DNA from: Fimisoma sp964619315
Lineage (GTDB): Bacteria > Bacillota > Clostridia > Peptostreptococcales > Anaerovoracaceae
Direction: 5' to 3'
DNA: 64,000 nt
Assembly (NCBI GenBank): GCA_964619315.1
Contig: CAZUEH010000006.1
Span: 6,276-70,275 of the forward strand
Shown here: positions 1 to 8,945 of the stretch, piece by piece
Layout of the letters: every line of letters begins with the position of its first letter
Position numbering within the stretch: the stretch's first letter is position 1
Program-made: the position numbers and the translations under genes
The notes under the pieces: model-generated
Seen by the model: only the letters and a program-made list of their open reading frames with translations
The model's database searches: none
What the model was told of the DNA's origin: nothing

Positions 1-652
1 AATATGCGTAGAAGCTCGCAAATTGCTTGTTGGCGATGTGGCTTGCGGCAGAGTAATTGCAAGACCTTATGTGATTAAGGATGGAGTGAGAACTAGAACT
101 TCTGATAGAAAAGACTATGCGGTTTCTCCTCCTGAGGATACAGTTTTAGACAAAGTAAAAGCAGCAGGCAAAACTATGTATGCTGTAGGTAAAATAAGCG
201 ATATCTTTAATGGAAAAGGTGTGAGCGAGTCTGTTCATACTGATAGCAATATGGATGGCGTGGATAAAACTTTGGAAGCTATTAAAATGGACTTTGATGG
301 ATTTATCTTTACCAACCTTGTGGATTTTGACTCAAAGTTTGGACATAGAAGAGACCCTATAGGGTATGGTGAGTGCATAGAAGAGTTTGATGCTAGAATA
401 CCTGAGCTTATGGAAGCACTTGGAGAAGATGATGTGTTGATGATTTGTGCCGACCACGGTAACGATCCTGTGCATAGTGGCTTTGACCACACGAGAGAGT
501 ACATTCCACTGCTCGTATATGGCAAAAAAGTTAAGGCTGGAACAGATTTGGGAATCCGAAGAACATTTGCAGATATAGGGGCTACAGTTGCAGATATTTT
601 AGGAGCAGAGCCTACAAATATTGGGGAAAGCTTCAAAGAGGTGATTTTGTAA
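1..652 (+). CDS. deoB: Phosphopentomutase, 3' part (5' end outside window)
   Basis: Interconverts (deoxy)ribose 1-phosphate and 5-phosphate in cytoplasmic nucleoside salvage. The reading frame is open from base 2, so the gene enters from the left and only about the last 216 residues are present. The C-terminal metal-binding part of the alkaline-phosphatase-like fold is visible: ADHGND followed by GFDHTREYIP, plus GRVIARP and the SDIFNGKG stretch typical of DeoB. The family usually reads NDPTWPGTDHT, here NDPVHSGFDHT, so the loop differs. The TAA stop shares its last base with the ATG of the next gene, which indicates translational coupling with the nucleoside phosphorylase that makes its substrate. 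Family assignment is firm. Confidence 0.93.
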   Translation, partial: ICVEARKLLVGDVACGRVIARPYVIKDGVRTRTSDRKDYAVSPPEDTVLDKVKAAGKTMYAVGKISDIFNGKGVSESVHTDSNMDGVDKTLEAIKMDFDGFIFTNLVDFDSKFGHRRDPIGYGECIEEFDARIPELMEALGEDDVLMICADHGNDPVHSGFDHTREYIPLLVYGKKVKAGTDLGIRRTFADIGATVADILGAEPTNIGESFKEVIL

Positions 653-1959
653 TGAACATGGTAGATATTATCCAAAGAAAAAAAGATGGTGGAGAATTAT
701 CTAATCAAGAAATTAAATGGTTTGTAGATGGATATGTATCGGGAGAAATTCCTGACTATCAGGCTTCAGCTCTTTTGATGGCTATATTCTTCAAAGGGCT
801 AAATGATAAAGAAATATTCCAATTAACAGAAACTATGAGATACTCAGGAGATACCATTGATTTATCATCAATAGTAGGCATCAAAGTTGACAAACATTCA
901 ACTGGTGGAGTCGGAGATAAGACGACTCTTATAGTAGCGCCTTTGGCTGCTGCATGTGGAGTTCCTATTGCCAAAATGAGCGGTAGAGGATTAGGATTTA
1001 CAGGCGGAACTGTGGATAAAATGGAAGCTATACCAGGTCTAAAAACAGCATTAACTTCGGAAGAGTTTTTGAGCCAAGTTAACACCATAGGAATATCGGT
1101 AATTGGTCAAACTGCTCACATTACACCAGCAGACAAGAAACTATATGCCTTACGTGACGTGACAGCTACTGTAGACAACCTTGGTCTTATTGCTTCGAGC
1201 ATAATGAGCAAAAAACTTGCGGCAGGTAGCGATGCCATCGTCCTCGATGTAAAATGCGGAGATGGAGCCTTCATGGAAAACCAAGAAGATGCTGCCCAGC
1301 TTGCAGAGATAATGGTTAAGATAGGAAACAGTGCAGGCCGTAGAACCGTGGCGGCAATTACAGAAATGGGACAGCCTTTAGGCAAGGCTGTTGGAAATAG
1401 CATAGAAGTCATAGAGGCTATAGAAACCTTAAAGGGAAATGGCCCAGCAGATATAACAGAGTTGGCTGAAAAACTCAGTGGAATCATGGTATATCTTGGT
1501 GGCAAAGCCAGCACACCAGAAGAGGGAATGGCAATGACAAAAGCAGCGTTGGCAGATGGTAGAGGCCTTGAAAAACTAAGAGAGTTTATTGAGGCACAAG
1601 GTGGAAATCCAAAGGTTACAGAGGATTATTCCCTTTTTCCGCAGCATTCAGTAACAAAAGAATTGCTATCGCCAGCCGATGGTTATGTAGAAAAAATAGA
1701 AGCAAAAAGAATAGGTTTAGCGTCTCAGCACACAGGAGCGGGTCGTGCCACTAAGGAAGACGATATTGATCTTTCAGCAGGAATATATGTCTGCAAAAAA
1801 GTGGGTGATTTTGTAAAACAAGGAGAGCCTCTTGCTGTATTCTACGGCAATAACCAAGACAAGATAGAAAAAGCGGCAGAAGAAGCTGCTATGGCTTTCG
1901 AAATAGGGCAGAACCCTGTCAAAGCGCCAGAGTTAATAAAACAAATCATCGGACTATAG
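652..1959 (+). CDS. pdp: Pyrimidine-nucleoside (thymidine) phosphorylase
   Basis: Phosphorolysis of uridine, thymidine and deoxyuridine to base plus pentose 1-phosphate, which DeoB then isomerises. The 435-residue length is normal for the family. The phosphate-binding and active-site signature KHSTGGVGDKTT (about residues 80-92) is intact, followed by KMSGRGLGFTGGT, and a C-terminal lipoyl-like beta domain begins near residue 340 (SPADGYV). The ATG overlaps the deoB stop (TAATG). Bacillota usually have a broad-specificity enzyme (Pdp), but sequence alone does not separate it from DeoA. A strong terminator follows, so this is the last gene of the deo operon. Confidence 0.93.
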   Translation: MNMVDIIQRKKDGGELSNQEIKWFVDGYVSGEIPDYQASALLMAIFFKGLNDKEIFQLTETMRYSGDTIDLSSIVGIKVDKHSTGGVGDKTTLIVAPLAAACGVPIAKMSGRGLGFTGGTVDKMEAIPGLKTALTSEEFLSQVNTIGISVIGQTAHITPADKKLYALRDVTATVDNLGLIASSIMSKKLAAGSDAIVLDVKCGDGAFMENQEDAAQLAEIMVKIGNSAGRRTVAAITEMGQPLGKAVGNSIEVIEAIETLKGNGPADITELAEKLSGIMVYLGGKASTPEEGMAMTKAALADGRGLEKLREFIEAQGGNPKVTEDYSLFPQHSVTKELLSPADGYVEKIEAKRIGLASQHTGAGRATKEDDIDLSAGIYVCKKVGDFVKQGEPLAVFYGNNQDKIEKAAEEAAMAFEIGQNPVKAPELIKQIIGL

Positions 1960-1987
1960 ATATAAAACCAATAGAAATTAAACAAAG

Positions 1988-2041
1988 ACACGCCTGCTTT
2001 TGCAATCTTATTTAAATAAGAGCAAAAAGGGCGTGTTTTTT
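1988..2041 (+). terminator. Rho-independent terminator after pdp
   Basis: ACACGCC plus TTTTGC pair with GCAAAA plus GGCGTGT around an AT-rich loop, followed by a run of T. It closes the deoB-pdp operon. Confidence 0.85.
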
Positions 2042-2043
2042 CA

Positions 2044-2072
2044 TTGAAATTTTAGCCATATTATGGTTAAAT
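2044..2072 (+). promoter_or_regulatory. Sigma-A-type promoter for the Fe-S scaffold/GGGtGRT pair
   Basis: TTGAAA, 17-nt spacer, TTAAAT, with an extended -10 TGG directly before the hexamer. It lies about 50 nt upstream of the next ATG. Confidence 0.5.
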
Positions 2073-2122
2073 AGATACTTAGTAGGATTAAAATTTTTAA
2101 ACCTTGGTTTTAGGAGGGCAAG

Positions 2123-2815
2123 ATGATATATACAAAAGAAATAGAAAATATGTGTCCAGTTAATAAGGGTGCATACCATGGACCTGCGCCTATTCCGCAG
2201 GAAGGTAAATGGGTACAGGTTAAAGAAAACGCTGACATTTCAGGATTGACCCATGGTGTTGGTTGGTGTGCTCCACAACAAGGTGCATGCAAATTGACCC
2301 TAAACGTTAAAAACGGAATAATAGAGGAAGCTCTCATAGAGACTTTGGGATGTTCAGGAATGACACATTCTGCTGCCATGGCAGGAGAAATCCTAATTGG
2401 AAAGACTTTGTTGGAGGCACTTAACACTGACCTTGTATGTGATGCCATAAACACTGCAATGCGTGAGTTGTTCTTACAAATAGTATATGGACGTAGCCAA
2501 TCGGCGTTTTCCGAAGGTGGCCTTGCTGTTGGAGCTGGACTTGAGGATCTCGGAAAAGGTTCAAGAAGCCAGGTTGGAACTATATACTCAACTAAAGCAA
2601 AGGGCCCAAGGTACCTTGAGTTAGCAGAAGGATATATTACAAGAATAGGCCTTGATGAAGAAGACAATATCATTGGTTATGAATACATAAACATGGGCAA
2701 AATGATGGACGCTATCAAAAAGGGTGTAGACCCGACAGAAGCTATGAAAAATGCTCAAGGCAACTATGGAAGATTTGAAGAAGCGGTTAAAAAAATAGAC
2801 CCGCGTGAAGAATAG
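2123..2815 (+). CDS. NifU-like iron-sulfur cluster scaffold protein
   Basis: A 230-residue cytoplasmic protein resembling IscU/NifU N-terminal scaffolds. The candidate cluster ligands are Cys in GWCAPQQGACK (about residues 49-56) and LGCSGMTHS (about residue 77). An additional N-terminal MCPVNKG contributes another Cys. The start is set by AGGAGGG ten bases upstream. It is separated by only 11 bases from the GGGtGRT gene, and this two-gene arrangement is recurrent in anaerobic Bacillota and other anaerobes. It probably assembles or carries a cluster for its partner, but the client is unknown. It lacks the C-terminal NFU domain of full NifU. Confidence 0.8.
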   Translation: MIYTKEIENMCPVNKGAYHGPAPIPQEGKWVQVKENADISGLTHGVGWCAPQQGACKLTLNVKNGIIEEALIETLGCSGMTHSAAMAGEILIGKTLLEALNTDLVCDAINTAMRELFLQIVYGRSQSAFSEGGLAVGAGLEDLGKGSRSQVGTIYSTKAKGPRYLELAEGYITRIGLDEEDNIIGYEYINMGKMMDAIKKGVDPTEAMKNAQGNYGRFEEAVKKIDPREE

Positions 2816-2826
2816 GAGGAACAGTC

Positions 2827-3828
2827 ATGATTACTTTTGAAAATTGCGATAGAAAAATCAACAAAATCCAGGCTGTTCTTGATCAGAATGGAATCAAGGA
2901 TTTAGAAGAAGCGGCAGCTATTTGCAAAAATGCTGGCTTCAATCCTTATGATATAGTCAAGGATATTCAACCAATCTGCTTTGAGGATGCATGCTGGGCA
3001 TATACAGCAGGAGCGGCTATAGCGGTTAAAAAACAATGCAAAAAAGCTGCTGACGCTGCTGAGGCCATTGGCTTAGGGCTACAGGCTTTCTGCCTTGAGG
3101 GTTCAGTTGCAGAAGACAGAAAAGTTGGACTAGGACATGGTAACTTAGCGGCTATGTTGCTTCGTGAAGAAACAGAATGCTTTGCGTTTTTAGCCGGCCA
3201 TGAATCTTTTGCAGCAGCAGAAGGCGCAATCGGAATTGCCAAGTCTGCCAACAAAGTTCGTAAAAAACCTTTGAGAGTAATTCTTAATGGTTTGGGAAAA
3301 GATGCGGCTCAAATAATATCAAGAATAAACGGGTTCACATATGTTCAAACAAAATTCGATTATCACACAGGTGAACTAGCAATAGTCAAGGAGATACCTT
3401 ACTCAAAAGGTGAGCGTTCAGAAGTACGTTGCTATGGTGCTGATGATGTACGTGAGGGCGTGGCTATAATGCATTTTGAAAAGGTAGACGTGTCTATTAC
3501 AGGCAACTCTACTAACCCAACAAGATTCCAGCATCCAGTGGCAGGAACTTACAAAAAAGAATGTATTGAACAAGGTAAGAAGTATTTCTCTGTTGCTTCT
3601 GGCGGAGGAACAGGAAGAACTCTTCATCCAGACAATATGGCAGCAGGTCCTGCGTCTTACGGAATGACTGATACTATGGGAAGAATGCATTCTGATGCAC
3701 AGTTTGCAGGATCATCCTCTGTACCAGCACATGTTGCTATGATGGGCTTAGTCGGTATGGGTAACAACCCTATGGTTGGAGCAACTGTAGCCGTAGCCGT
3801 AGCAATAGAAGAATCATTTAATAAATAA
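2827..3828 (+). CDS. GGGtGRT family protein
   Basis: A 333-residue protein carrying the name-giving motif GGGTGRTLHPD (about residues 259-269). It is rich in Ala and Gly, with no signal peptide or membrane segment. Family members sit next to the NifU-like scaffold as here, with an AGGAGGAA ribosome site in the short gap, and the two are surely co-transcribed. No reaction has been assigned to the family as far as I know. The glycine-rich loop and several Cys residues (in FEDACWAY and EETECFAF) would suit a cofactor- or cluster-binding enzyme, but that is a guess. The operon is closed by a terminator directly after the stop. Confidence 0.85.
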   Translation: MITFENCDRKINKIQAVLDQNGIKDLEEAAAICKNAGFNPYDIVKDIQPICFEDACWAYTAGAAIAVKKQCKKAADAAEAIGLGLQAFCLEGSVAEDRKVGLGHGNLAAMLLREETECFAFLAGHESFAAAEGAIGIAKSANKVRKKPLRVILNGLGKDAAQIISRINGFTYVQTKFDYHTGELAIVKEIPYSKGERSEVRCYGADDVREGVAIMHFEKVDVSITGNSTNPTRFQHPVAGTYKKECIEQGKKYFSVASGGGTGRTLHPDNMAAGPASYGMTDTMGRMHSDAQFAGSSSVPAHVAMMGLVGMGNNPMVGATVAVAVAIEESFNK

Positions 3829-3838
3829 AAATCATATG

Positions 3839-3873
3839 AACTGCACTAACTCTTTTAGGTTAGTGCAGTTTTT
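3839..3873 (+). terminator. Rho-independent terminator after the GGGtGRT gene
   Basis: A 12-bp perfect stem AACTGCACTAAC / GTTAGTGCAGTT with an 8-nt loop, followed by T residues. Confidence 0.9.
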
Positions 3874-3915
3874 CTGAGCAGCAAGATATATTAAGCAAGA
3901 ATAGGAGGATTTGCC

Positions 3916-4116
3916 ATGGAATTCACCCAAGAGGAATTAAAAGAAGCGAAGCGTCAAATTGACTCGACGCTACATAAACTAAGAGAGACTGTTAAAACCT
4001 TTGAGTCGAAGGAGAATAAAGATAGATATAAGTCGCAGATCACTTTGGCAAAGAATAGGATAAAAGCCTTTGGAATTGCTAATGTTTTGATAGAAAAAGA
4101 GATGAAAAACATATAA
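3916..4116 (+). CDS. Small conserved-looking helical protein, function unknown
   Basis: A 66-residue charged protein (rich in Lys and Glu) with heptad-like spacing of hydrophobic residues, likely a two-helix coiled coil. It has no Cys, no signal peptide and no membrane segment. A consensus AGGAGG lies 9 bases before the ATG and the gene stands alone between a terminator and the next promoter, so it is probably real. I do not recognise the family. A cytoplasmic structural or regulatory role is possible but nothing in the sequence decides it. Confidence 0.6.
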   Translation: MEFTQEELKEAKRQIDSTLHKLRETVKTFESKENKDRYKSQITLAKNRIKAFGIANVLIEKEMKNI

Positions 4117-4155
4117 AAAAACACGAAAACTACACTTTTAAATTCTGACAAAAAC

Positions 4156-4185
4156 TTGATTTTATTGACATATATATGGTAAAAT
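4156..4185 (+). promoter_or_regulatory. Promoter of the nucleoside importer operon
   Basis: TTGATT, 18-nt spacer, TAAAAT, preceded by an extended -10 TGG. The same TATGGTAAAAT block is used before typA in this window. It lies about 40 nt upstream of the lipoprotein gene. Confidence 0.55.
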
Positions 4186-4225
4186 TTATCTGCATAGATT
4201 TATTTTCTAATACGGAGGAAAAAAC

Positions 4226-5239
4226 ATGAAAAAGATTATTTCGCTATTACTCGTCCTAACATTAATTTTGTCAGCATTCACATTAGCTGGATGTAAAGAC
4301 AAATCAGAGGGCGAAGGTGAGGAACTAACAGTTTGTATCGTAGTATCTTCAGCATTTGGTGACAAATCATTTAATGATTCAGCCAAAGAAGGTGCAGACA
4401 AGTTAGCAGCTGACTACGGAGTTAAAGTAACAACTATCGAGTGCCAGGAAGAAAACTTTAAGCAGAGCATGATGCAAGCCGCAGAAGCTTCTGATATAGT
4501 AGTTCCTGTAGGTTGGCAGTTCTACGACATTCCTGAAGTTGCTAATGAATACCCAGACACTAAATTTATTTGGGTTGATAATGTAGCAGAAGGAATTGAA
4601 GAACTTCCTAATGTTCTCTGCATTACATATGCTCAGAACCAGGGTTCTTTCTTAGCAGGTTACATTGCTGCTGAGATGTCTGAAACAGGTACAGTTGGTG
4701 CAGTAGGTGGAGAAAACAATGACACCATCAACGACTTCCTTATCGGATATGAACAGGGTGCAAAATATGCAAATCCTGATATCAAGGTAGTAACTAACTA
4801 TGCTAACAACTACGAAGATCCAGCTAAGGGCAAAGAATGTGCATTAGCACTTAACAGCCAAGGCGCAGACGTTATTTTCCAGGTAGCAGGAAATACAGGT
4901 AACGGCGTATTTGCAGCAGCCAAGGAAGCAAACTTCTATGCTATAGGAGTTGACCAAGATCAGAAGATTTCTGCTCCTGAATATGATGAACAAATCATCT
5001 GTTCAATGAAAAAAGAAGTAGGAACTTCCATATATGACACAATCAAGGCTTTCATAGAAGAAGAAACATGGCAGGGTGCAAGAGTTTGGACAGCTGACAT
5101 GGCAACAGGTTATGTATCAATTTCTTACGGTAATGATAAGTCAACACAGCAAGTAAGTGATGCAATCAAAGCTGAAGTTGAAGACATAGCAGCTAAGATC
5201 GTTGAAGGCGATATTCAAGTAGATACTACAAGAAAATAG
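4226..5239 (+). CDS. BMP-family nucleoside-binding lipoprotein of an ABC importer
   Basis: Extracellular substrate receptor of a nucleoside ABC transporter (basic membrane protein / PnrA family). A 22-residue signal peptide ends in the lipobox LAGC with Cys23 as the lipid anchor. The mature part has the BMP fold hallmarks: DKSFND near residue 52, FIWVDN, the YAQNQGSFLAGYIA segment and a ligand-loop GVDQDQ near residue 255. Length (337) is typical. The ATPase and two permeases follow after a terminator-like hairpin, which would let the receptor be made in excess. Proximity to deoB-pdp supports nucleosides as cargo, and purine nucleosides are the known ligands of close relatives. Confidence 0.9.
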   Translation: MKKIISLLLVLTLILSAFTLAGCKDKSEGEGEELTVCIVVSSAFGDKSFNDSAKEGADKLAADYGVKVTTIECQEENFKQSMMQAAEASDIVVPVGWQFYDIPEVANEYPDTKFIWVDNVAEGIEELPNVLCITYAQNQGSFLAGYIAAEMSETGTVGAVGGENNDTINDFLIGYEQGAKYANPDIKVVTNYANNYEDPAKGKECALALNSQGADVIFQVAGNTGNGVFAAAKEANFYAIGVDQDQKISAPEYDEQIICSMKKEVGTSIYDTIKAFIEEETWQGARVWTADMATGYVSISYGNDKSTQQVSDAIKAEVEDIAAKIVEGDIQVDTTRK

Positions 5240-5279
5240 TCTAAACACATATCAAAGAATAAAAGTTATTCGCACATGA

Positions 5280-5311
5280 GGCGTAGCGTTAAATGCGCTA
5301 CGCCATTTTTT
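5280..5311 (+). terminator. Intra-operon terminator/attenuator between receptor and ATPase genes
   Basis: A 9-bp GC-rich stem GGCGTAGCG / CGCTACGCC with 7-nt loop and ATTTTTT tail lies between the receptor and ATPase genes. No clear promoter is visible in the 16 bases that remain before the ATPase start, so partial read-through is the likely way downstream genes are expressed at a lower level. Confidence 0.8.
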
Positions 5312-5327
5312 GTAAGAGGTACTAATT

Positions 5328-6884
5328 TTGCAAAACAAACAAAATACTATTGTAAACTTTGATAATATATCAATGCAATTTCCAGGAGTACTAGCAAACG
5401 ACAATATTTCTCTTGAAATAAAAGAGGGTGAAGTCTTTGCTTTGGTGGGAGAAAACGGAGCGGGCAAAAGCACGCTTATGAATATATTGTACGGCCTACA
5501 TACACCAACTGATGGGCAGGTGCATGTAAAAGGTGAAAGAATAGAAAAATTCAAACCTATGGAGGCCATAGAAAAAGGGGTAGGCATGGTGCATCAACAC
5601 TTTATGCTTGTGCCATCTTTTAGCGTTGCCCAAAACATTGTACTTAGTAGAGAACCAAGAAAATCCAAAGTGCTTTATGATTTAAAAGAGGCTAATAGAA
5701 AAGTCAAAGAGCTTTCAGAGGACTACGGACTGATGGTTAATCCTAAGGACATTGTAGGTGAAATCAGTGTCGGGCTTCAACAGAGAGTAGAGATATTAAA
5801 AACTCTATATAGAGGCGCAGATATATTGATTTTAGACGAGCCTACAGCGGTACTTACACCGCAAGAAACGGAAGAACTCTTTGGAGTTATTAGAAGAATC
5901 GTCAAGGAAAAAAATATGACGGTAATAATCATAACTCATAAACTTTATGAGGTTATGGAAATATCCGATAGAGTAGGCGTTATGCGTCAAGGTAAACTAG
6001 TCGGAGTTGAAGAAACTAAAAATGTAAACGAAAGAACCCTTGCATCCATGATGGTTGGAAGGGAAGTCTTATTTGATAGTATAGAAAAAACAGGCGAGCC
6101 AGGAGAAGTCCTCGTAGAAGCTGAAGATTTGTTCGTAGCTGACAACAGAGGAATCATGGCAGTAAACGGAATCAACCTAAAGGTCAGAAAAGGCGAAGTT
6201 TTGGGCATTGCTGCAATTGAAGGAAATGGCCAAAGTGAGCTAATAGAAGCGATTACAGGAATGAGGCCTATAGAAAAAGGTCAATTTTCTATAAGCGGCC
6301 AAAATGCTGTAGGTATGAGCCCAAGAGAAGTTAGAAAATTGGGATTGGCACATATACCAGAGGATCGTATTGCCACTGGTGCCGCTATGCCATCTACAAT
6401 TACTGATAATATCATAATTGGTAAGGAGCGTTCAGAAGAATACTCAGTCAAAGGCATACACTTAAAAAAATCCAGCATAGCTCGCTATGCTAAGGACTTA
6501 TTTGAGAAGTTTGACCTTAGAGGTGCAGGAGTTGATACTGAGGTAGGTTCTTTATCCGGAGGCAACATGCAAAAGGTAGTGGTTGCCAGAGAATTCTCGT
6601 TAGATACACCAGTTCTCATAATCGCACAGCCTACTAGAGGGGTAGATGTGGGAGCCATTGAGTTTATTCACAAACAGATAATCGAAAAGCGTAATAGTGG
6701 TTGCGCTATACTGCTTGTAAGTGCTGACCTTGATGAAGTTTTCCGCCTTAGCGACAGAATAATAACTCTCTATGAAGGTAAAGTTACTGGTGAGTTTGAA
6801 GCAGGCCAAATTGATAAGATGGAAATCAGTTACTATATGACTGGAGATAGAAGCGCGGATACAGGAGGTGAGGCATTTGAATAA
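5328..6884 (+). CDS. nupA: Nucleoside ABC transporter, duplicated ATPase subunit
   Basis: Energises the importer on the cytoplasmic face. Two fused ABC domains: the first with Walker A GENGAGKST near residue 39, signature-like SVGLQQRVEI and Walker B ILILDEP; the second from about residue 255 with a degenerate Walker A (EGNGQSE) and signature SGGNMQKVV, as usual for the MglA/RbsA/NupA class. At 518 residues it is full length. Start is taken as TTG (5328) with AAGAGGT seven bases upstream; no ATG fits better. It overlaps the next gene. Role follows from family and from the BMP receptor upstream. Confidence 0.9.
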   Translation: MQNKQNTIVNFDNISMQFPGVLANDNISLEIKEGEVFALVGENGAGKSTLMNILYGLHTPTDGQVHVKGERIEKFKPMEAIEKGVGMVHQHFMLVPSFSVAQNIVLSREPRKSKVLYDLKEANRKVKELSEDYGLMVNPKDIVGEISVGLQQRVEILKTLYRGADILILDEPTAVLTPQETEELFGVIRRIVKEKNMTVIIITHKLYEVMEISDRVGVMRQGKLVGVEETKNVNERTLASMMVGREVLFDSIEKTGEPGEVLVEAEDLFVADNRGIMAVNGINLKVRKGEVLGIAAIEGNGQSELIEAITGMRPIEKGQFSISGQNAVGMSPREVRKLGLAHIPEDRIATGAAMPSTITDNIIIGKERSEEYSVKGIHLKKSSIARYAKDLFEKFDLRGAGVDTEVGSLSGGNMQKVVVAREFSLDTPVLIIAQPTRGVDVGAIEFIHKQIIEKRNSGCAILLVSADLDEVFRLSDRIITLYEGKVTGEFEAGQIDKMEISYYMTGDRSADTGGEAFE

Positions 6885-7974
6885 AATTATTGCTTCCCTA
6901 AAAAATAATAGGACTTATTTAATATCTCTTGCTTTGAGCATATTTGTGGCACTGTTCATTGGCGGAATGTTGATGCTAGTGACAGGCTTCAACCCATTTG
7001 AGGGATATGCAGCAATGATAAAAGGAGCTTTTGGCTCCATAAGAGTATTCGGAAACACAATTACAAAGATGCTTACGCTGTGCCTTACAGGCCTTGCTAT
7101 GACTGTCAGTGCAAAAGCAGGACTGTTCAATGTAGGTGGAGAAGGACAACTTTTTCTCGGCGGATTGGCAGCAACGGTTACAGGTATCTATTTGCAAGGT
7201 GTTAGCCCGCTAATAGCAGTACCTTTGGCGTTTATATCGGCAGCGGTGGTTGGCGGATTTTATGCTTGGATACCAGCGGTTTTAAAAGTAAAACTAAAGG
7301 TAAGTGAAGTAATAACTACTATAATGCTCAATTCAGTAGCAATTTATGTATGTACATACCTCATTAACAGTGGAGGCCCATTGGCTACACAGGACTATGG
7401 AGTTCTCGGAGGAAGTGATGCTGTGCCAGTGGCATTTAGATTTTCTCAGATTATCCCTACATCCAATTTGAGTACAGCGCTTTTCTATAGCGGTTTCATA
7501 GCATTTTTCTGTTGGTATTTGATGCAAAAGACAAGCATAGGTCTTGAAATGAAGGTCACAGGAGAGAATGAAAGATTCTCATTCTTTGCAGGTCTTCCAA
7601 AAGACAAGATAATGATTTGGTCAATGGTTGCCTCGGGAGTTATTTGTGGATTAGCTGGAATGTTTTTGGTATATGGATATCAGTTTAGATTCCAAGGTAG
7701 CATAAGCAACGAATTCTACTATGATGGAATGCTTTTGGCAATGATAATGAACTATAACCCAATAGGAATTATATTGATGAGTTCATTCTTCGCTATTATA
7801 GATATAGGCGCTAGTGCAATGGAATTTTCAACAGGAATTTCGGGAGAAATTTCGGACATAATATTTGCCATAATAATTTTCCTTATGGCAGCACAAAAAG
7901 GTATTACAAAGTACATTACTGATAGATCAACTCAGAAAAAAGCTAGAGAAAAAATTAGAAGGGAGGGCCAATAA
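6877..7974 (+). CDS. nupB: Nucleoside ABC transporter permease (first)
   Basis: Integral membrane subunit with 8-10 hydrophobic segments, BPD_transp_2 family. The conserved cytoplasmic coupling motif is visible as GLFNVGGEGQ (about residues 85-94), together with SEVITTIMLN. An upstream in-frame GTG at 6868 lies inside the AGGAGGTGA ribosome site, so TTG at 6877 (five to six bases after it) is the better start, giving 365 residues. The stop overlaps the ATG of the second permease. It should pair with the second permease and the double ATPase. Confidence 0.87.
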   Translation: MNKIIASLKNNRTYLISLALSIFVALFIGGMLMLVTGFNPFEGYAAMIKGAFGSIRVFGNTITKMLTLCLTGLAMTVSAKAGLFNVGGEGQLFLGGLAATVTGIYLQGVSPLIAVPLAFISAAVVGGFYAWIPAVLKVKLKVSEVITTIMLNSVAIYVCTYLINSGGPLATQDYGVLGGSDAVPVAFRFSQIIPTSNLSTALFYSGFIAFFCWYLMQKTSIGLEMKVTGENERFSFFAGLPKDKIMIWSMVASGVICGLAGMFLVYGYQFRFQGSISNEFYYDGMLLAMIMNYNPIGIILMSSFFAIIDIGASAMEFSTGISGEISDIIFAIIIFLMAAQKGITKYITDRSTQKKAREKIRREGQ

Positions 7975-8921
7975 TGGAACATCTATTAGACGTTTTCAAC
8001 ATAGGGCTTTTGCAGAACACCCTTCGAACTGCTACTCCAGTTATCTTGGCAGCTATGGGTGGCTTGATGACAGAGCATGCAGGAATTATGAATATTGGTA
8101 TGGATGGAATGATACTGATAGGAGCTTTCGTTGCTGTAGCATTTAGCTTCACTTGTTCAAGTGCGGCAATGGGAGTACTGGTAGCAGTGTTATGCGGCAT
8201 ACTTATAGGATTGTTTTTCGCACTGTTTGTTGTAAAACTTAGGAGCGATGAATTCATAATAGGAATGGCACTCAACACTTTTGCAGGTGGCCTTACCGTA
8301 TACTTATTAAGAACTATATTTGGAGTAAAGGGAACTTTTTCAAACACTGGAATCATAGGATTGCCTACATTACATTTTGATTTTCTTGATAGTATCCCTG
8401 TTATTGGGCCATTACTTAACGACAATTCTATATTTATATACTTAACTTGGTTGTTGGTATTTTTGGCATGGGTATTCTTGTACAAAACTCCATATGGATT
8501 TTGGCTAAGAGCAGCAGGTGAACATCCTGAATCTCTTGAAACGGCAGGAATAAGCCCACATAAAATGAAATTTGCAGCGAGTATACTATGTGGTATATTC
8601 TGTGGATTTGCAGGTGCCCATTTATCATTAGGTTATTTAACTATGTTTACAGAGGGCATGAGCAGCAGCAGAGGATTTATTGCATTTGCTTGTGTTATAT
8701 TTGGAATGGCCAACCCGCCAAAAGTATTTGTTGCAGCATTACTGTTTGGATTCCTCGATGCTCTTGGTCTTAGACTACAGAGTGTGGGAGTTCCGTCAGA
8801 CTTGACTGCTACGGTACCTTATATAACTACCATATTGATGCTTACTTATGTAGTAGTAAGCACTGAACGAAAGAAGAAAAGAAAAGCTCAAAAACAGTTA
8901 GAAATAAATAAAAGCACTTAA
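7974..8921 (+). CDS. nupC: Nucleoside ABC transporter permease (second)
   Basis: A 315-residue multi-spanning membrane protein of the same family as its neighbour, with the coupling motif GIMNIGMDGMILIGA (about residues 37-51) and a polar C-terminal tail rich in Lys. It overlaps the first permease by one base (TAATG), with GGGAGGG as ribosome site. Together the four genes form a complete BMP-type nucleoside importer. It is the last importer gene; the next gene follows after 24 bases without a terminator and may be transcribed along with it. Confidence 0.88.
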   Translation: MEHLLDVFNIGLLQNTLRTATPVILAAMGGLMTEHAGIMNIGMDGMILIGAFVAVAFSFTCSSAAMGVLVAVLCGILIGLFFALFVVKLRSDEFIIGMALNTFAGGLTVYLLRTIFGVKGTFSNTGIIGLPTLHFDFLDSIPVIGPLLNDNSIFIYLTWLLVFLAWVFLYKTPYGFWLRAAGEHPESLETAGISPHKMKFAASILCGIFCGFAGAHLSLGYLTMFTEGMSSSRGFIAFACVIFGMANPPKVFVAALLFGFLDALGLRLQSVGVPSDLTATVPYITTILMLTYVVVSTERKKKRKAQKQLEINKST

Positions 8922-8945
8922 ATAAATATCAAAAAGGGGAATAAA

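Noticed and set aside
4117..4225. Purine riboswitch before the nucleoside receptor
   Set aside because: The leader after the promoter is only about 35 bases, too short, and no three-helix purine aptamer pairing is seen.
6868..6876. GTG 6868 as start of the first permease
   Set aside because: It lies inside the AGGAGGTGA ribosome site that serves TTG 6877.
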